A DNA stretch of 64,000 bases, taken from the NCBI RefSeq assembly GCF_007830125.1, contig NZ_VLLG01000002.1, forward strand, positions 1,496,550-1,560,549, in the 5' to 3' direction. Below, piece after piece: positions 37,233 to 43,663 of the stretch. The translations under genes and the position numbers were made by a program. The DNA comes from Chitinophaga japonensis (GTDB lineage Bacteria > Bacteroidota > Bacteroidia > Chitinophagales > Chitinophagaceae). Numbering within the stretch: the stretch's first letter is position 1; every line of letters begins with the position of its first letter. The notes beneath the pieces are model-generated. The model was given only the letters and a program-made list of their open reading frames with translations, was not told where the DNA came from and made no database searches.

Positions 37233-37278
37233 GTGAAAGGTGAATGCGGCCCTCACACAGGTGCTTTCACCCTTCACG
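37233..37278. repeat. Short-word hairpin (GTGAAAGGTGAA type)
   Basis: GTGAAAGGTGAATGC and a downstream GCTTTCACCCTTCAC pair with two mismatches over about 17 bases. It lies in the gap between the helicase and LpxR genes, both on the minus strand. Confidence 0.6.
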
Positions 37279-37331
37279 TGGAATTTGATCATTGTACATT
37301 TAACACCACCGCTTCCGGAAAGGTTCATTTG

Positions 37332-38324
37332 CTACAGGGGAATGTACAGGGAAACATTGCCTACCTCGTGATGGCGGGTGCCCTTCAGGGAGGGGCTTTG
37401 CGTTTTCTGTGTATAGGCCAGGCGCCAGCGGTGGTAGGCCACGGTAATGCCATAGTCTACCCTGAGGTTCCAGGGACGGAGGTGGGCCGTCTTCAGGGAT
37501 TTGTTAAATTCAAAACGGCTGTTCCGCCAACTGAACAATCCCCCTTCCAGCAGGGCATTGTACAAGGTGTACTCTACTGCAGGGCGCAGGAAGGCGTATA
37601 CCTGGAATTTTTTCTCCCGCCAGGCGCTGCCGCGCCGCATGCCAAAGTAGGGCGTCATCCACCCGGCCCGCAAGGTAGCATGCAGGGCTGCCCCGTCCAG
37701 CATGGTGCCGGCATAGGCAGTAGCGCCGCCTATCAGCTCCAGGCCTGCCGACGGCTGCCACAGCATTTTTTCAAAAGTGAAGTGGTAGTTCAGCAGCGGG
37801 GCGTTGGGTAACTGGTTGTCCCAGCCTTTGGGGCGGTCGTATCCAATCAGGCTGTGCATCCAGGTTTGCGTTTCTTTTGCAAAGGCCCAGGGGCCCATAA
37901 CGCCCATTACCAGCTCGGACTGCAGGCTGAACTTTCTTACGGGGTCATAGGAGTCCAGTCCGTGGGCCAGGAACAGCGCGCCGGCATAGGAATAATCGTC
38001 CGGCAGGTACTCGGTGGTGAAAAGATCCTCCGGGGTGATCATTACCTGCATCAGGCTCCAGTGATAGGTATTGATGGCGTCAGGGCCGGTACGGGGCAGC
38101 AGCCATTTGTCCGGGGAGCGGGAGGGCCTCCTTTTCTGGTAGAAATAGTCGATGCGGGTGCCGTTGGTATAGGACTCATCCGTACCCTGCCCGCGGACGT
38201 TCATAAAATCATTATCCTCGTAAATGCGCAGCATCCTGCCCAGGCTGTCTGCCGTGGGAATGACCTGGCATTTTGCCCCTGCAGCCATTACCAGTATTAG
38301 TATTCCGGTCAGTAATATTCTCAT
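37332..38324 (-). CDS. LpxR-like lipid A deacylase (DUF2219)
   Basis: From ATG 38324 (330 residues) the protein starts with a signal peptide MRILLTGILILVMAAGAKCQ. The family signature is clear: LRIYEDNDFMNVRGQGTDES followed by YTNGTRIDYFYQ, corresponding to the Asn-Asp and Thr residues of the Salmonella LpxR active site, then LMQVMITPEDLFTTEYLPDD, YAGALFLAHGLDSYDP and further beta strands of a 12-stranded barrel. LpxR removes the 3'-acyloxyacyl chain from lipid A in the outer membrane. The specificity here is inferred from family only. It is minus-strand and divergent from the peptide cluster that follows. Confidence 0.78.
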   Translation of the reverse strand: MRILLTGILILVMAAGAKCQVIPTADSLGRMLRIYEDNDFMNVRGQGTDESYTNGTRIDYFYQKRRPSRSPDKWLLPRTGPDAINTYHWSLMQVMITPEDLFTTEYLPDDYSYAGALFLAHGLDSYDPVRKFSLQSELVMGVMGPWAFAKETQTWMHSLIGYDRPKGWDNQLPNAPLLNYHFTFEKMLWQPSAGLELIGGATAYAGTMLDGAALHATLRAGWMTPYFGMRRGSAWREKKFQVYAFLRPAVEYTLYNALLEGGLFSWRNSRFEFNKSLKTAHLRPWNLRVDYGITVAYHRWRLAYTQKTQSPSLKGTRHHEVGNVSLYIPL

Positions 38325-38712
38325 AACCCTTCTGTTTGGCCATTCGTCTGTAACAGGCAGCAGGTGCAGGCAGGCATCACTTTGCCGGCGCATGTATCAT
38401 ATACAAGCGGTGCATAGCGTATAGGTGACAGTTGTAGATCCGGGTAAACAGTTTCGGGCAGTTGCCGTGTGATGAAAATTAAGTTACAACAACTATGCCT
38501 GCTGGTCGGCCCCTAAAGTTACGGCTTGATAACAATAAAGGGATATTAAATTATGGCAATGCGCAGCCCTTATCTTTTTGCCATGGCGGGGTAACAATCC
38601 GGCGTGGCGGTCCGTTATATCACTGTTGTTCATTTAACCGGTATTTTTACTTAATATGCAACGTGACACGTTTGAAAACGCTTTTGTTTAACCATTTAAA
38701 ACCCGATTTGGT
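38325..38712 (+). promoter_or_regulatory. Upstream region of the graspetide cluster
   Basis: This 388-base gap between divergent genes holds no ORF with support. ATGGCAA (38553-38559) and TTGCCAT (38578-38584) form a perfect 7-bp inverted repeat around a promoter-like TATCTTTTTG (38571-38580); this would place the RNA start about 125 bases before the first precursor. A weaker TATTTTTA lies at about 38642-38649. The control of the cluster is therefore probably encoded here, but the exact promoter is uncertain. Confidence 0.35.
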
Positions 38713-38883
38713 ATGCAACCCAACAACCAAGTGCAAAAACCCTTCTTTGCCCAATTCCTGGAGAACCAGGCTGATGCCAAAGCCGCTACTGCCCAGCAGC
38801 AGGAAACCCTTGCCGGCCAGTTGACGGAAACACAGACCACCCTGAAATTCCCTTCCGATTGGGATGATGCAGATTGGGGTTGA
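38713..38883 (+). CDS. mdnA: Microviridin-type graspetide precursor 1
   Basis: This 56-residue gene is below usual size cut-offs. Its leader MQPNNQVQKPFFAQFLENQA carries PFFAQFLE (residues 10-17), close to the PFFARFLE helix by which microviridin precursors bind their ATP-grasp enzymes. The C-terminus TTLKFPSDWDDADWG contains the core T-x-K-F-P-S-D-W-acidic-acidic; microviridin B has TTLKYPSDWEEY. By that model T43 would be esterified to D49, S48 to D51 and K45 amide-linked to D52 or D54. The tyrosine is replaced by phenylalanine, and the tail has Asp instead of Glu plus an extra acidic residue. Two ATP-grasp genes follow downstream. Confidence 0.92.
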   Translation: MQPNNQVQKPFFAQFLENQADAKAATAQQQETLAGQLTETQTTLKFPSDWDDADWG

Positions 38884-38938
38884 TCCGTTCCCTTTTCATT
38901 GTAGCATTTTTTATTAACAATCTAAACCACTTTAAATG

Positions 38939-39112
38939 ATGCAGTCTAACCAACAGGTGCAGAAACCCTTTTTTGCACAATTCCTTGAGTCACAAGCTAA
39001 TGAATCACAAGAAGCCAGCTCCTGGCAGGGTACCGGCAAGCTGATTGATGCGCCGGGTGGTGATGTAACCCAGAAATTCCCTTCCGACGGCGATGAAGAA
39101 TGGGATATCTAA
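38939..39112 (+). CDS. mdnA: Microviridin-type graspetide precursor 2
   Basis: A paralogue of the previous gene, 55 bases downstream, 57 residues. I chose ATG 38939 rather than the ATG just before it because MQSNQQVQKPFFAQFLESQA then aligns end to end with precursor 1. The leader helix PFFAQFLE is identical; the linker has diverged. The C-terminus is GGDVTQKFPSDGDEEWDI: the T-x-K-F-P-S-D core is kept, but Trp after Asp is Gly and four acidic residues follow, so the ring pattern may differ. A Gly-Gly pair directly before the core could be a protease site, which precursor 1 lacks. The ATP-grasp genes start 69 bases later. Confidence 0.92.
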   Translation: MQSNQQVQKPFFAQFLESQANESQEASSWQGTGKLIDAPGGDVTQKFPSDGDEEWDI

Positions 39113-39181
39113 CGCCATTCAGACTTCTTTAAGTAACAAGCAATAGCCGCCGCGCTATTGCTTGTTTTTATTGTTACACAC

Positions 39182-40156
39182 ATGATACTTTGCATTACCC
39201 ACTCACAGGATTTCTATACCATAGATCTTGTGCAGCAGCACCTGGAAAAACTGGGCTACCCTTCCTGGCGACTGAATTCAGACGAGTTCGGCACCGGCTA
39301 TACCTTGCAGTACACGCTGGACAAGGGGGCGGCACAGCTCCGGCTGCGGCAGGGCAGGCGCAGCCTGGCCGCCGCGGATATCACCGGCGTGTGGTACCGC
39401 AAGCTGTGGGGCCTGCGGGCGCCCGCCCAACTGGACCCCGCCTACCTGCCTGCTTTCAGCAAGGAGTACAACACCAGCCTGCACATATTTTTTGACGCCC
39501 TGCAGCACGCGCCCTGGATCAACAACATGGCGGCAGACCATGCGGTGTGCAACAACAAGCTCTGGCAGCTCCGGGAGGCGCAGCATTGCGGGCTCCGGGT
39601 GCCGCGCACTGTGCTTACCAACCAGCCGGAAGCCGTGCGCGACCTCTACGAAGCCTGCGGCGGCAACATCATTATGAAGCTGCATGGCGCGCTGAGCAGG
39701 AGCATGGAGGGCAAAGGCGCTTTCCTGCCTACCACCCGCCTGCAGGCGGCCGACCTGGCGCAACTGGACACACTGGCCTACTGCCCCATGATATTCCAGG
39801 AGCTGGTGCCCAAGGCCTATGAGCTGCGCATTGCCTATGCGGCCGGGGTTGTCTACACCGGCAAGATCAACGCCGGCGGCGATGCAGCCGGCAGTACGGA
39901 CTGGCGGGCCGCTGCGGCTACCCTGCCCTGGGCGCCCTACACGCTGCCTGCCACCGTAGCGGAAAAGATAGACGCCCTGATGCAGCGGCTGAACCTGTCC
40001 TTTGGCGCTATTGACATGATACGCCGCCCGGACGGGGAATATGTGTTCCTGGAAGTAAACCCCCAGGGGGAGTGGGGTATGCTGCAAAAACACCTGGGTT
40101 ACCCCATTGCCGAAACAATAGCAGAAAAACTCGTAAACAAGATCCAACATGGCTAA
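39182..40156 (+). CDS. mdnB: ATP-grasp graspetide ligase, MdnB/MvdC-like
   Basis: From ATG 39182 (324 residues; earlier TTG codons lie in the spacer) the enzyme starts MILCITHSQDFYTIDLVQQH. It shows the microviridin ATP-grasp layout: an N-terminal WYRKLWG motif (about 72-78), NNKLWQLREAQHCGLRVPRT, the nucleotide lysine in NIIMKLHG, FQELVPKAYELRIAY, and the metal-binding GAIDMIRRPDGEYVFLEVNP with GEWGMLQ. Such enzymes activate an Asp/Glu side chain as acyl-phosphate and join it to Thr/Ser or Lys of the precursor. Start region and gene order suggest the MdnB/MvdC (amide-forming) type; this assignment is inference. Confidence 0.85.
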   Translation: MILCITHSQDFYTIDLVQQHLEKLGYPSWRLNSDEFGTGYTLQYTLDKGAAQLRLRQGRRSLAAADITGVWYRKLWGLRAPAQLDPAYLPAFSKEYNTSLHIFFDALQHAPWINNMAADHAVCNNKLWQLREAQHCGLRVPRTVLTNQPEAVRDLYEACGGNIIMKLHGALSRSMEGKGAFLPTTRLQAADLAQLDTLAYCPMIFQELVPKAYELRIAYAAGVVYTGKINAGGDAAGSTDWRAAAATLPWAPYTLPATVAEKIDALMQRLNLSFGAIDMIRRPDGEYVFLEVNPQGEWGMLQKHLGYPIAETIAEKLVNKIQHG

Positions 40157-41147
40157 AGAAAAGGTGATCATCCTCACCCATACCGCAGACAATATTTCCG
40201 TAGATACCGTTACCCGCTTTGTACAGGAAGCGGGCGGCGAAGCGATCCGTTTTAACGTGGACCAGTACCCGCTGCACAGCCGGCTCAGCTCCGTATACCG
40301 GCAGGGGCAGCAGGAGATCGTGCTGGAAAACGAAAGCGGCATCCACACCCTGCACGATGCCGCCGGCATCTGGTACCGGCGCAGCTACAACATTGGCAAG
40401 GGGCTGGACAAGATCATTGACAGGGAATACCTGCCGGCCACCCTGCTGGAAAGCAAGCGCACCCTGTTTGGCATGATAGAAGGGCTGGATATTTTCCAGA
40501 TGGAGCGGTACAGCGTGTACCGCCGCCTGGACAGCAAGGAAGAGCAGTTGCGGATAGCGGTCGCCTGCGGGCTACGCGTTCCCGCCACCTGCATCAGCAA
40601 CGACCCGGCCGCCATCCGGCATTTTATGCAGTCCGTAGAGGCGCCGGTGATCACTAAAATGCAGAGCGCCTTTGCCATATACCGGGAAGGGCAGGAGCAT
40701 GTAGTGTTTACCAATGCCGTGGAAGACGAGCACCTGCAGGACCTGGACAGTGTACAATACTGCCCCATGGTGTTCCAGGAAAGGATTGAAAAGCAGTTGG
40801 AGCTGCGGGTGAATATCGTAGGGCAGGCCATATTTGCCTTCAGCGTCAACTCCGCCGTGGCCGCCCGGGCCGCTACGGACTGGCGCAAGGACGGCGCCGC
40901 CCTGGTGGAAAGCTGGGAGCCCTACACCCTGCCGGACGAGCTGCAGCAAAAGCTCCGGGCGTTTATGGACACTTACGGGCTGAACTATGGGGCCATTGAC
41001 CTGATCCTGAGCCCTGATAATCAATATTATTTCCTGGAAGTGAATGCTGCCGGGGAGTATTTCTGGCTGGACAAGCTGTGCGATAATGCCATCTCCCGGC
41101 AAATTGCCCATGTATTACTGGGAAAGGCCGCCCGCAGGGGAAACTGA
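40149..41147 (+). CDS. mdnC: ATP-grasp graspetide ligase, MdnC/MvdD-like
   Basis: The gene overlaps the previous one by eight bases, so the two ligases are coupled. The 332-residue protein matches the layout I recall for cyanobacterial MdnC closely: WYRRSYNIG, LLESKRTLFGMIEGL, EEQLRIAVACGLRVPATCIS, VITKMQSAFAIYREGQEHVV, YCPMVFQERIEKQLELRVNI, the DWRKDG motif, LNYGAIDLILSP and YYFLEVNAAGEYFWLD. MdnC-type enzymes make the two ester rings on Thr and Ser before MdnB-type enzymes close the amide. No acetyltransferase (MdnD) or ABC exporter (MdnE) follows, so tailoring and export must be encoded elsewhere or be absent. Confidence 0.88.
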   Translation: MAKEKVIILTHTADNISVDTVTRFVQEAGGEAIRFNVDQYPLHSRLSSVYRQGQQEIVLENESGIHTLHDAAGIWYRRSYNIGKGLDKIIDREYLPATLLESKRTLFGMIEGLDIFQMERYSVYRRLDSKEEQLRIAVACGLRVPATCISNDPAAIRHFMQSVEAPVITKMQSAFAIYREGQEHVVFTNAVEDEHLQDLDSVQYCPMVFQERIEKQLELRVNIVGQAIFAFSVNSAVAARAATDWRKDGAALVESWEPYTLPDELQQKLRAFMDTYGLNYGAIDLILSPDNQYYFLEVNAAGEYFWLDKLCDNAISRQIAHVLLGKAARRGN

Positions 41148-41158
41148 AACAAATAACG

Positions 41159-41166
41159 TATTTTTG
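41159..41166 (+). promoter_or_regulatory. -7 box after the graspetide cluster
   Basis: TATTTTTG fits TAnnTTTG and lies 12 bases behind the stop of the second ligase. It would start a separate message for the anti-sigma-like gene, with a leader of about 110 bases that contains the single-arm repeat. Confidence 0.4.
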
Positions 41167-41209
41167 TTATTCAATTAAAACGGTTATGCTTGTCACTACG
41201 TATATATCT

Positions 41210-41248
41210 GATATGCGGATGTGCAAATATGCAAGTGTGCGGATCATC
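41210..41248 (+). repeat. Family 1 repeat, single arm only
   Basis: GATATGCGGATGTGCAAATA followed by TGCAAGTGTGCGGATCATC has the same words as the left arms of the three palindromic copies, but no complementary arm follows. It may be a decayed or precursor form of the element. Confidence 0.8.
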
Positions 41249-41281
41249 ATGCTACATAAAGCACTATTTTAACAAACGAAC

Positions 41282-41758
41282 TTGGATCTTACAGCATACA
41301 TAAACAGCGGCGCCATAGAGTGCTACCTGCTTGGCCTGTCCAATGCCGAAGAAGAGGCCCGGCTGGAGGAGATGCGGCAGCTATATCCCGAGCTGGACTC
41401 GGAGATATCTGTGGTGGCTTACCGGCTGGAGCTGGCCGCCCTGGCGGGTGGCGTTACCCCGCCGGCGCAGGTATGGGAGTCCATCTGTGAGCAGGTACAA
41501 TGGCCGGCCAAACAGGAGCAGCGCCGGCACGGCCGCCGGGGGGAACCAGCCTATACCGTGATCAACCTGCAGCAGCCGGCGCCGCCCAGGGTGATACAGG
41601 TGAGCATCTGGTGGCGCTGCGCTTTTATCGCCCTGTGTATGCTGGTGATGGCATTGCTGGCCACCAGCATTTATTTTTACCGGAAATACCATGAACTGGA
41701 AGAAAGAATGCTCTCCGCGTATCCAGCTTCCCAGTTGACGCGCCCTTCAACAAATTGA
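41282..41758 (+). CDS. Anti-sigma-factor-like single-span membrane protein
   Basis: The 158-residue protein starts with TTG. Its N-terminus (LTAYINSGAIECYLLGLSNA then EEEARLEEMRQLYPELDSEI) has the helical form of RskA-type anti-sigma domains (E-x-Y-x-L-G-x-L-x-x-E-E). A membrane span (CAFIALCMLVMALLATSIYF, about 117-136) and a short KYHELEERM coiled region follow. The large extracytoplasmic RskA domain is missing, so it is shorter than usual members, and no sigma-factor gene is adjacent. Its closeness to the peptide cluster may be chance. The role is unknown. Confidence 0.6.
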   Translation: MDLTAYINSGAIECYLLGLSNAEEEARLEEMRQLYPELDSEISVVAYRLELAALAGGVTPPAQVWESICEQVQWPAKQEQRRHGRRGEPAYTVINLQQPAPPRVIQVSIWWRCAFIALCMLVMALLATSIYFYRKYHELEERMLSAYPASQLTRPSTN

Positions 41759-41839
41759 CCTGCAGGGATGTTTAATTGGTATATTTCTTGCTTTTGCACC
41801 TGAAAACCGAGCATTCGCTATCAAATTAAATTATAACAG

Positions 41840-42340
41840 ATGAAGTTGAAAAATCTTACCCTTGCAGCATTATGCCTGGTGGCATCCCTGCTGGCCGTTT
41901 CCTGCAGCACCCCTTCCGGTGCCACTTCCCAGAGCATTTCCAAGAGCAACGTAACCGGCAATTGGGTAGTAACGGATATCCAGTTTGAAGGGATACCGGA
42001 AAACAGCAAGGTTACCGTGTTTGACGAAGCCTCTTACAACTGCTTCAAAGGCAGCAACTGGGTGCTGCCCTCCAACGGCAAAGGATCCTATACGCTTTCT
42101 GCTACCTCCGACGGCTGTACGACGGCTTCCCAGCCCATTATGTGGTCGCTGAACAAGCAGGCGGGGTATACCATGTTCCAGTTCAAAAAGCTCACGCAGG
42201 GCATTAAGGCAAAAGACATTACGGATGGGTACCGCGTAGAGCTGAGCTCCGTAAGCGGCGATAACATGGTATGGCGGGCGCCGGTCACTTTTGAGAACCA
42301 GAGCGCATTTATCGTGTATACGCTGCAAAAAACAAGATAA
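41840..42340 (+). CDS. Lipocalin-like lipoprotein
   Basis: The 166-residue protein has a lipoprotein signal MKLKNLTLAALCLVASLLAV ending in SC, then STPSGATSQ. The rest, with NVTGNWVVTDIQFEGIPEN near the start, SNGKGSYTLSATSDGC and YTMFQFKKLTQGIKAKDITD, has the pattern of the small lipocalin-like domains common in Bacteroidota (G-x-W at the first strand). It probably binds a hydrophobic ligand or has a structural role in the envelope. A family 1 palindrome directly follows its stop. Confidence 0.65.
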   Translation: MKLKNLTLAALCLVASLLAVSCSTPSGATSQSISKSNVTGNWVVTDIQFEGIPENSKVTVFDEASYNCFKGSNWVLPSNGKGSYTLSATSDGCTTASQPIMWSLNKQAGYTMFQFKKLTQGIKAKDITDGYRVELSSVSGDNMVWRAPVTFENQSAFIVYTLQKTR

Positions 42341-42430
42341 TGTGCGTATATGCAAATGTGCGGATGTGCAGATGAAAATGCCGTAAATGCCTGATCATCT
42401 GCACATTTGCATATCTGCACATCCGCACAT
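42341..42430. repeat. Dispersed palindromic repeat, family 1, copy 4
   Basis: The left arm (42341-42375) and right arm (42396-42430) are near-perfect reverse complements: the right arm reads TCATCTGCACATTTGCATAT then CTGCACATCCGCACAT. It abuts the stop codons of two convergent genes on both sides. Confidence 0.9.
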
Positions 42431-43321
42431 TCATTTTATCTCCTTCCCGGCAAATTTCATGAAAAGCTGCGCCAGCTTGTCCTGCTGCCCCTGCAGGTGT
42501 GTAAACCTGAACTGCCGCACCACTTTAAAATTCTTTACCGGCAATATCCTGAACTCCCCCGCTTCCAGCTCCCTGCTCACTGCCTGCAGGGACAAAAAGG
42601 CCGCACCCGGCGCATGGTGCAGGTAGGACTTCATGCTTTCCGTGCTGCTCATGTACATGGCGATATTCAGGTCCGTAAGCTTTAGCTTCAGGCGTTTCAG
42701 CGCTTCCGTAAGCACTTCCAGCGTACCGGAACCATGCTCCCGCACCAGCAGGGGAATGGCGCACAGCTCCTGCGGGCTGAGGGCCTCGCCGCTGCCATAG
42801 GTATAGGCGGCATTGCTGATCAGCACGATCTCGTCCTGCGCAAATTCTATGTACTTGAGCTGCGGGTTCCGCGAGCTGCCCTCTATAATGCCCAGTTGTA
42901 TATCCTTTTCCAGCAGGGCCTGTTCTATGTGTTCGGTATTACCACTTACCAGGGAGGTTTTAATATCCGCATAGCGCTGGTTGAACCGGGCCAGCAGGGG
43001 TGGTATAAAATACTGGGCAATGGTGGTGCTGGCTCCTATCTGCAGCCTGCCGCCCCGCTCATGCTTCAGTTGGTTGATGTCATATTCCAGGTTGCGGTAG
43101 CTGGTAAAGATCTCATCTGCATACTGCAGCGCGATCTTCCCCGCGGGGGTAATCGTGATCTTGTTGCCGATGCGCTCAAACAGGGCAATGCCCAGTTGCT
43201 GCTCCAGCTCATGAATGTGCTTGGTGACCGCGGGCTGAGAAATGAACAGCTCCTCTGCCGCTTTGGTGAAGCTGAGGCGTTTGGCCACCGTATAAAAAAC
43301 CTTTAACCGGAAATCAAGCAT
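42431..43321 (-). CDS. LysR family transcriptional regulator
   Basis: The 296-residue protein has the LysR winged helix at residues 3-62 (FRLKVFYTVAKRLSFTKAAE, ELFISQPAVTKHIHELEQQL, FERIGNKITITPAGKIALQY) and a two-lobe effector-binding domain (RLQIGASTTIAQYFIPPLLA, VSGNTEHIEQALLEKDIQLG, GIIEGSSRNPQLKYIEFAQD). The layout resembles CysL/CbbR-type members. The target is not evident: the upstream neighbours are ispG on the same strand and a possible small RNA, and the usual divergent target gene is missing. A hairpin with a T run lies just before its start. Confidence 0.88.
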   Translation of the reverse strand: MLDFRLKVFYTVAKRLSFTKAAEELFISQPAVTKHIHELEQQLGIALFERIGNKITITPAGKIALQYADEIFTSYRNLEYDINQLKHERGGRLQIGASTTIAQYFIPPLLARFNQRYADIKTSLVSGNTEHIEQALLEKDIQLGIIEGSSRNPQLKYIEFAQDEIVLISNAAYTYGSGEALSPQELCAIPLLVREHGSGTLEVLTEALKRLKLKLTDLNIAMYMSSTESMKSYLHHAPGAAFLSLQAVSRELEAGEFRILPVKNFKVVRQFRFTHLQGQQDKLAQLFMKFAGKEIK

Positions 43322-43362
43322 GAAATGAAATTACGAATTATTCCTGCGGCGCCTGGCCGTAT

Positions 43363-43394
43363 AAAAAAAGGAGCTTCCGCAGAAGCCCCTCCTC
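43363..43394 (-). terminator. Terminator or attenuator before the LysR gene
   Basis: On the minus strand AGGAGGGGCTTC and GAAGCTCCT form a stem over TGCG, followed by seven T. It lies about 40 bases before the LysR start. It may end a minus transcript from ispG or act as an attenuator in the LysR leader; a weak TACCTTTC box lies about 70 bases further upstream. Confidence 0.65.
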
Positions 43395-43474
43395 TATAAC
43401 AGTTTTAAACCTTTTCAGATCAGAAAGGTACGTAATAAAAAGTATTTTCCCCTAAAAAACACGTAGAAATACGC

Positions 43475-43659
43475 TTGCCGGGCACCCGGCACGCATTGTA
43501 CCTTTGTACTGTCCAATAAATAGAAGCGTTAGCCCTGGTATTTCACCACCATACTATTGATGCAATGTGTAGTGAAAATTCAAAACATCCTGTTAACCTC
43601 AAAAAATACCTATTATCAGAGTGTCCGCTCCCTTCCTAACCCCGGGGACGGACATTTTT
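43475..43659 (+). ncRNA. Candidate small RNA with own promoter and terminator
   Basis: On the plus strand TTG (43475-43477), a 21-base spacer and TACCTTTG (43499-43506) make a plausible Bacteroidota promoter. A hairpin TGTCCG...CGGACA (43622-43654) with five T marks an end about 145 bases after the expected start. The short frame within (from 43557) has no protein-like features, and it would read through the terminator. The transcript would be convergent with ispG. This is inference from signals only. Confidence 0.4.
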
Positions 43660-43663
43660 CATT

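Noticed and set aside
6731..42430. Family 1 repeats as a CRISPR array
   Set aside because: The copies are far apart, palindromic, without regular spacers, and no cas gene is present.
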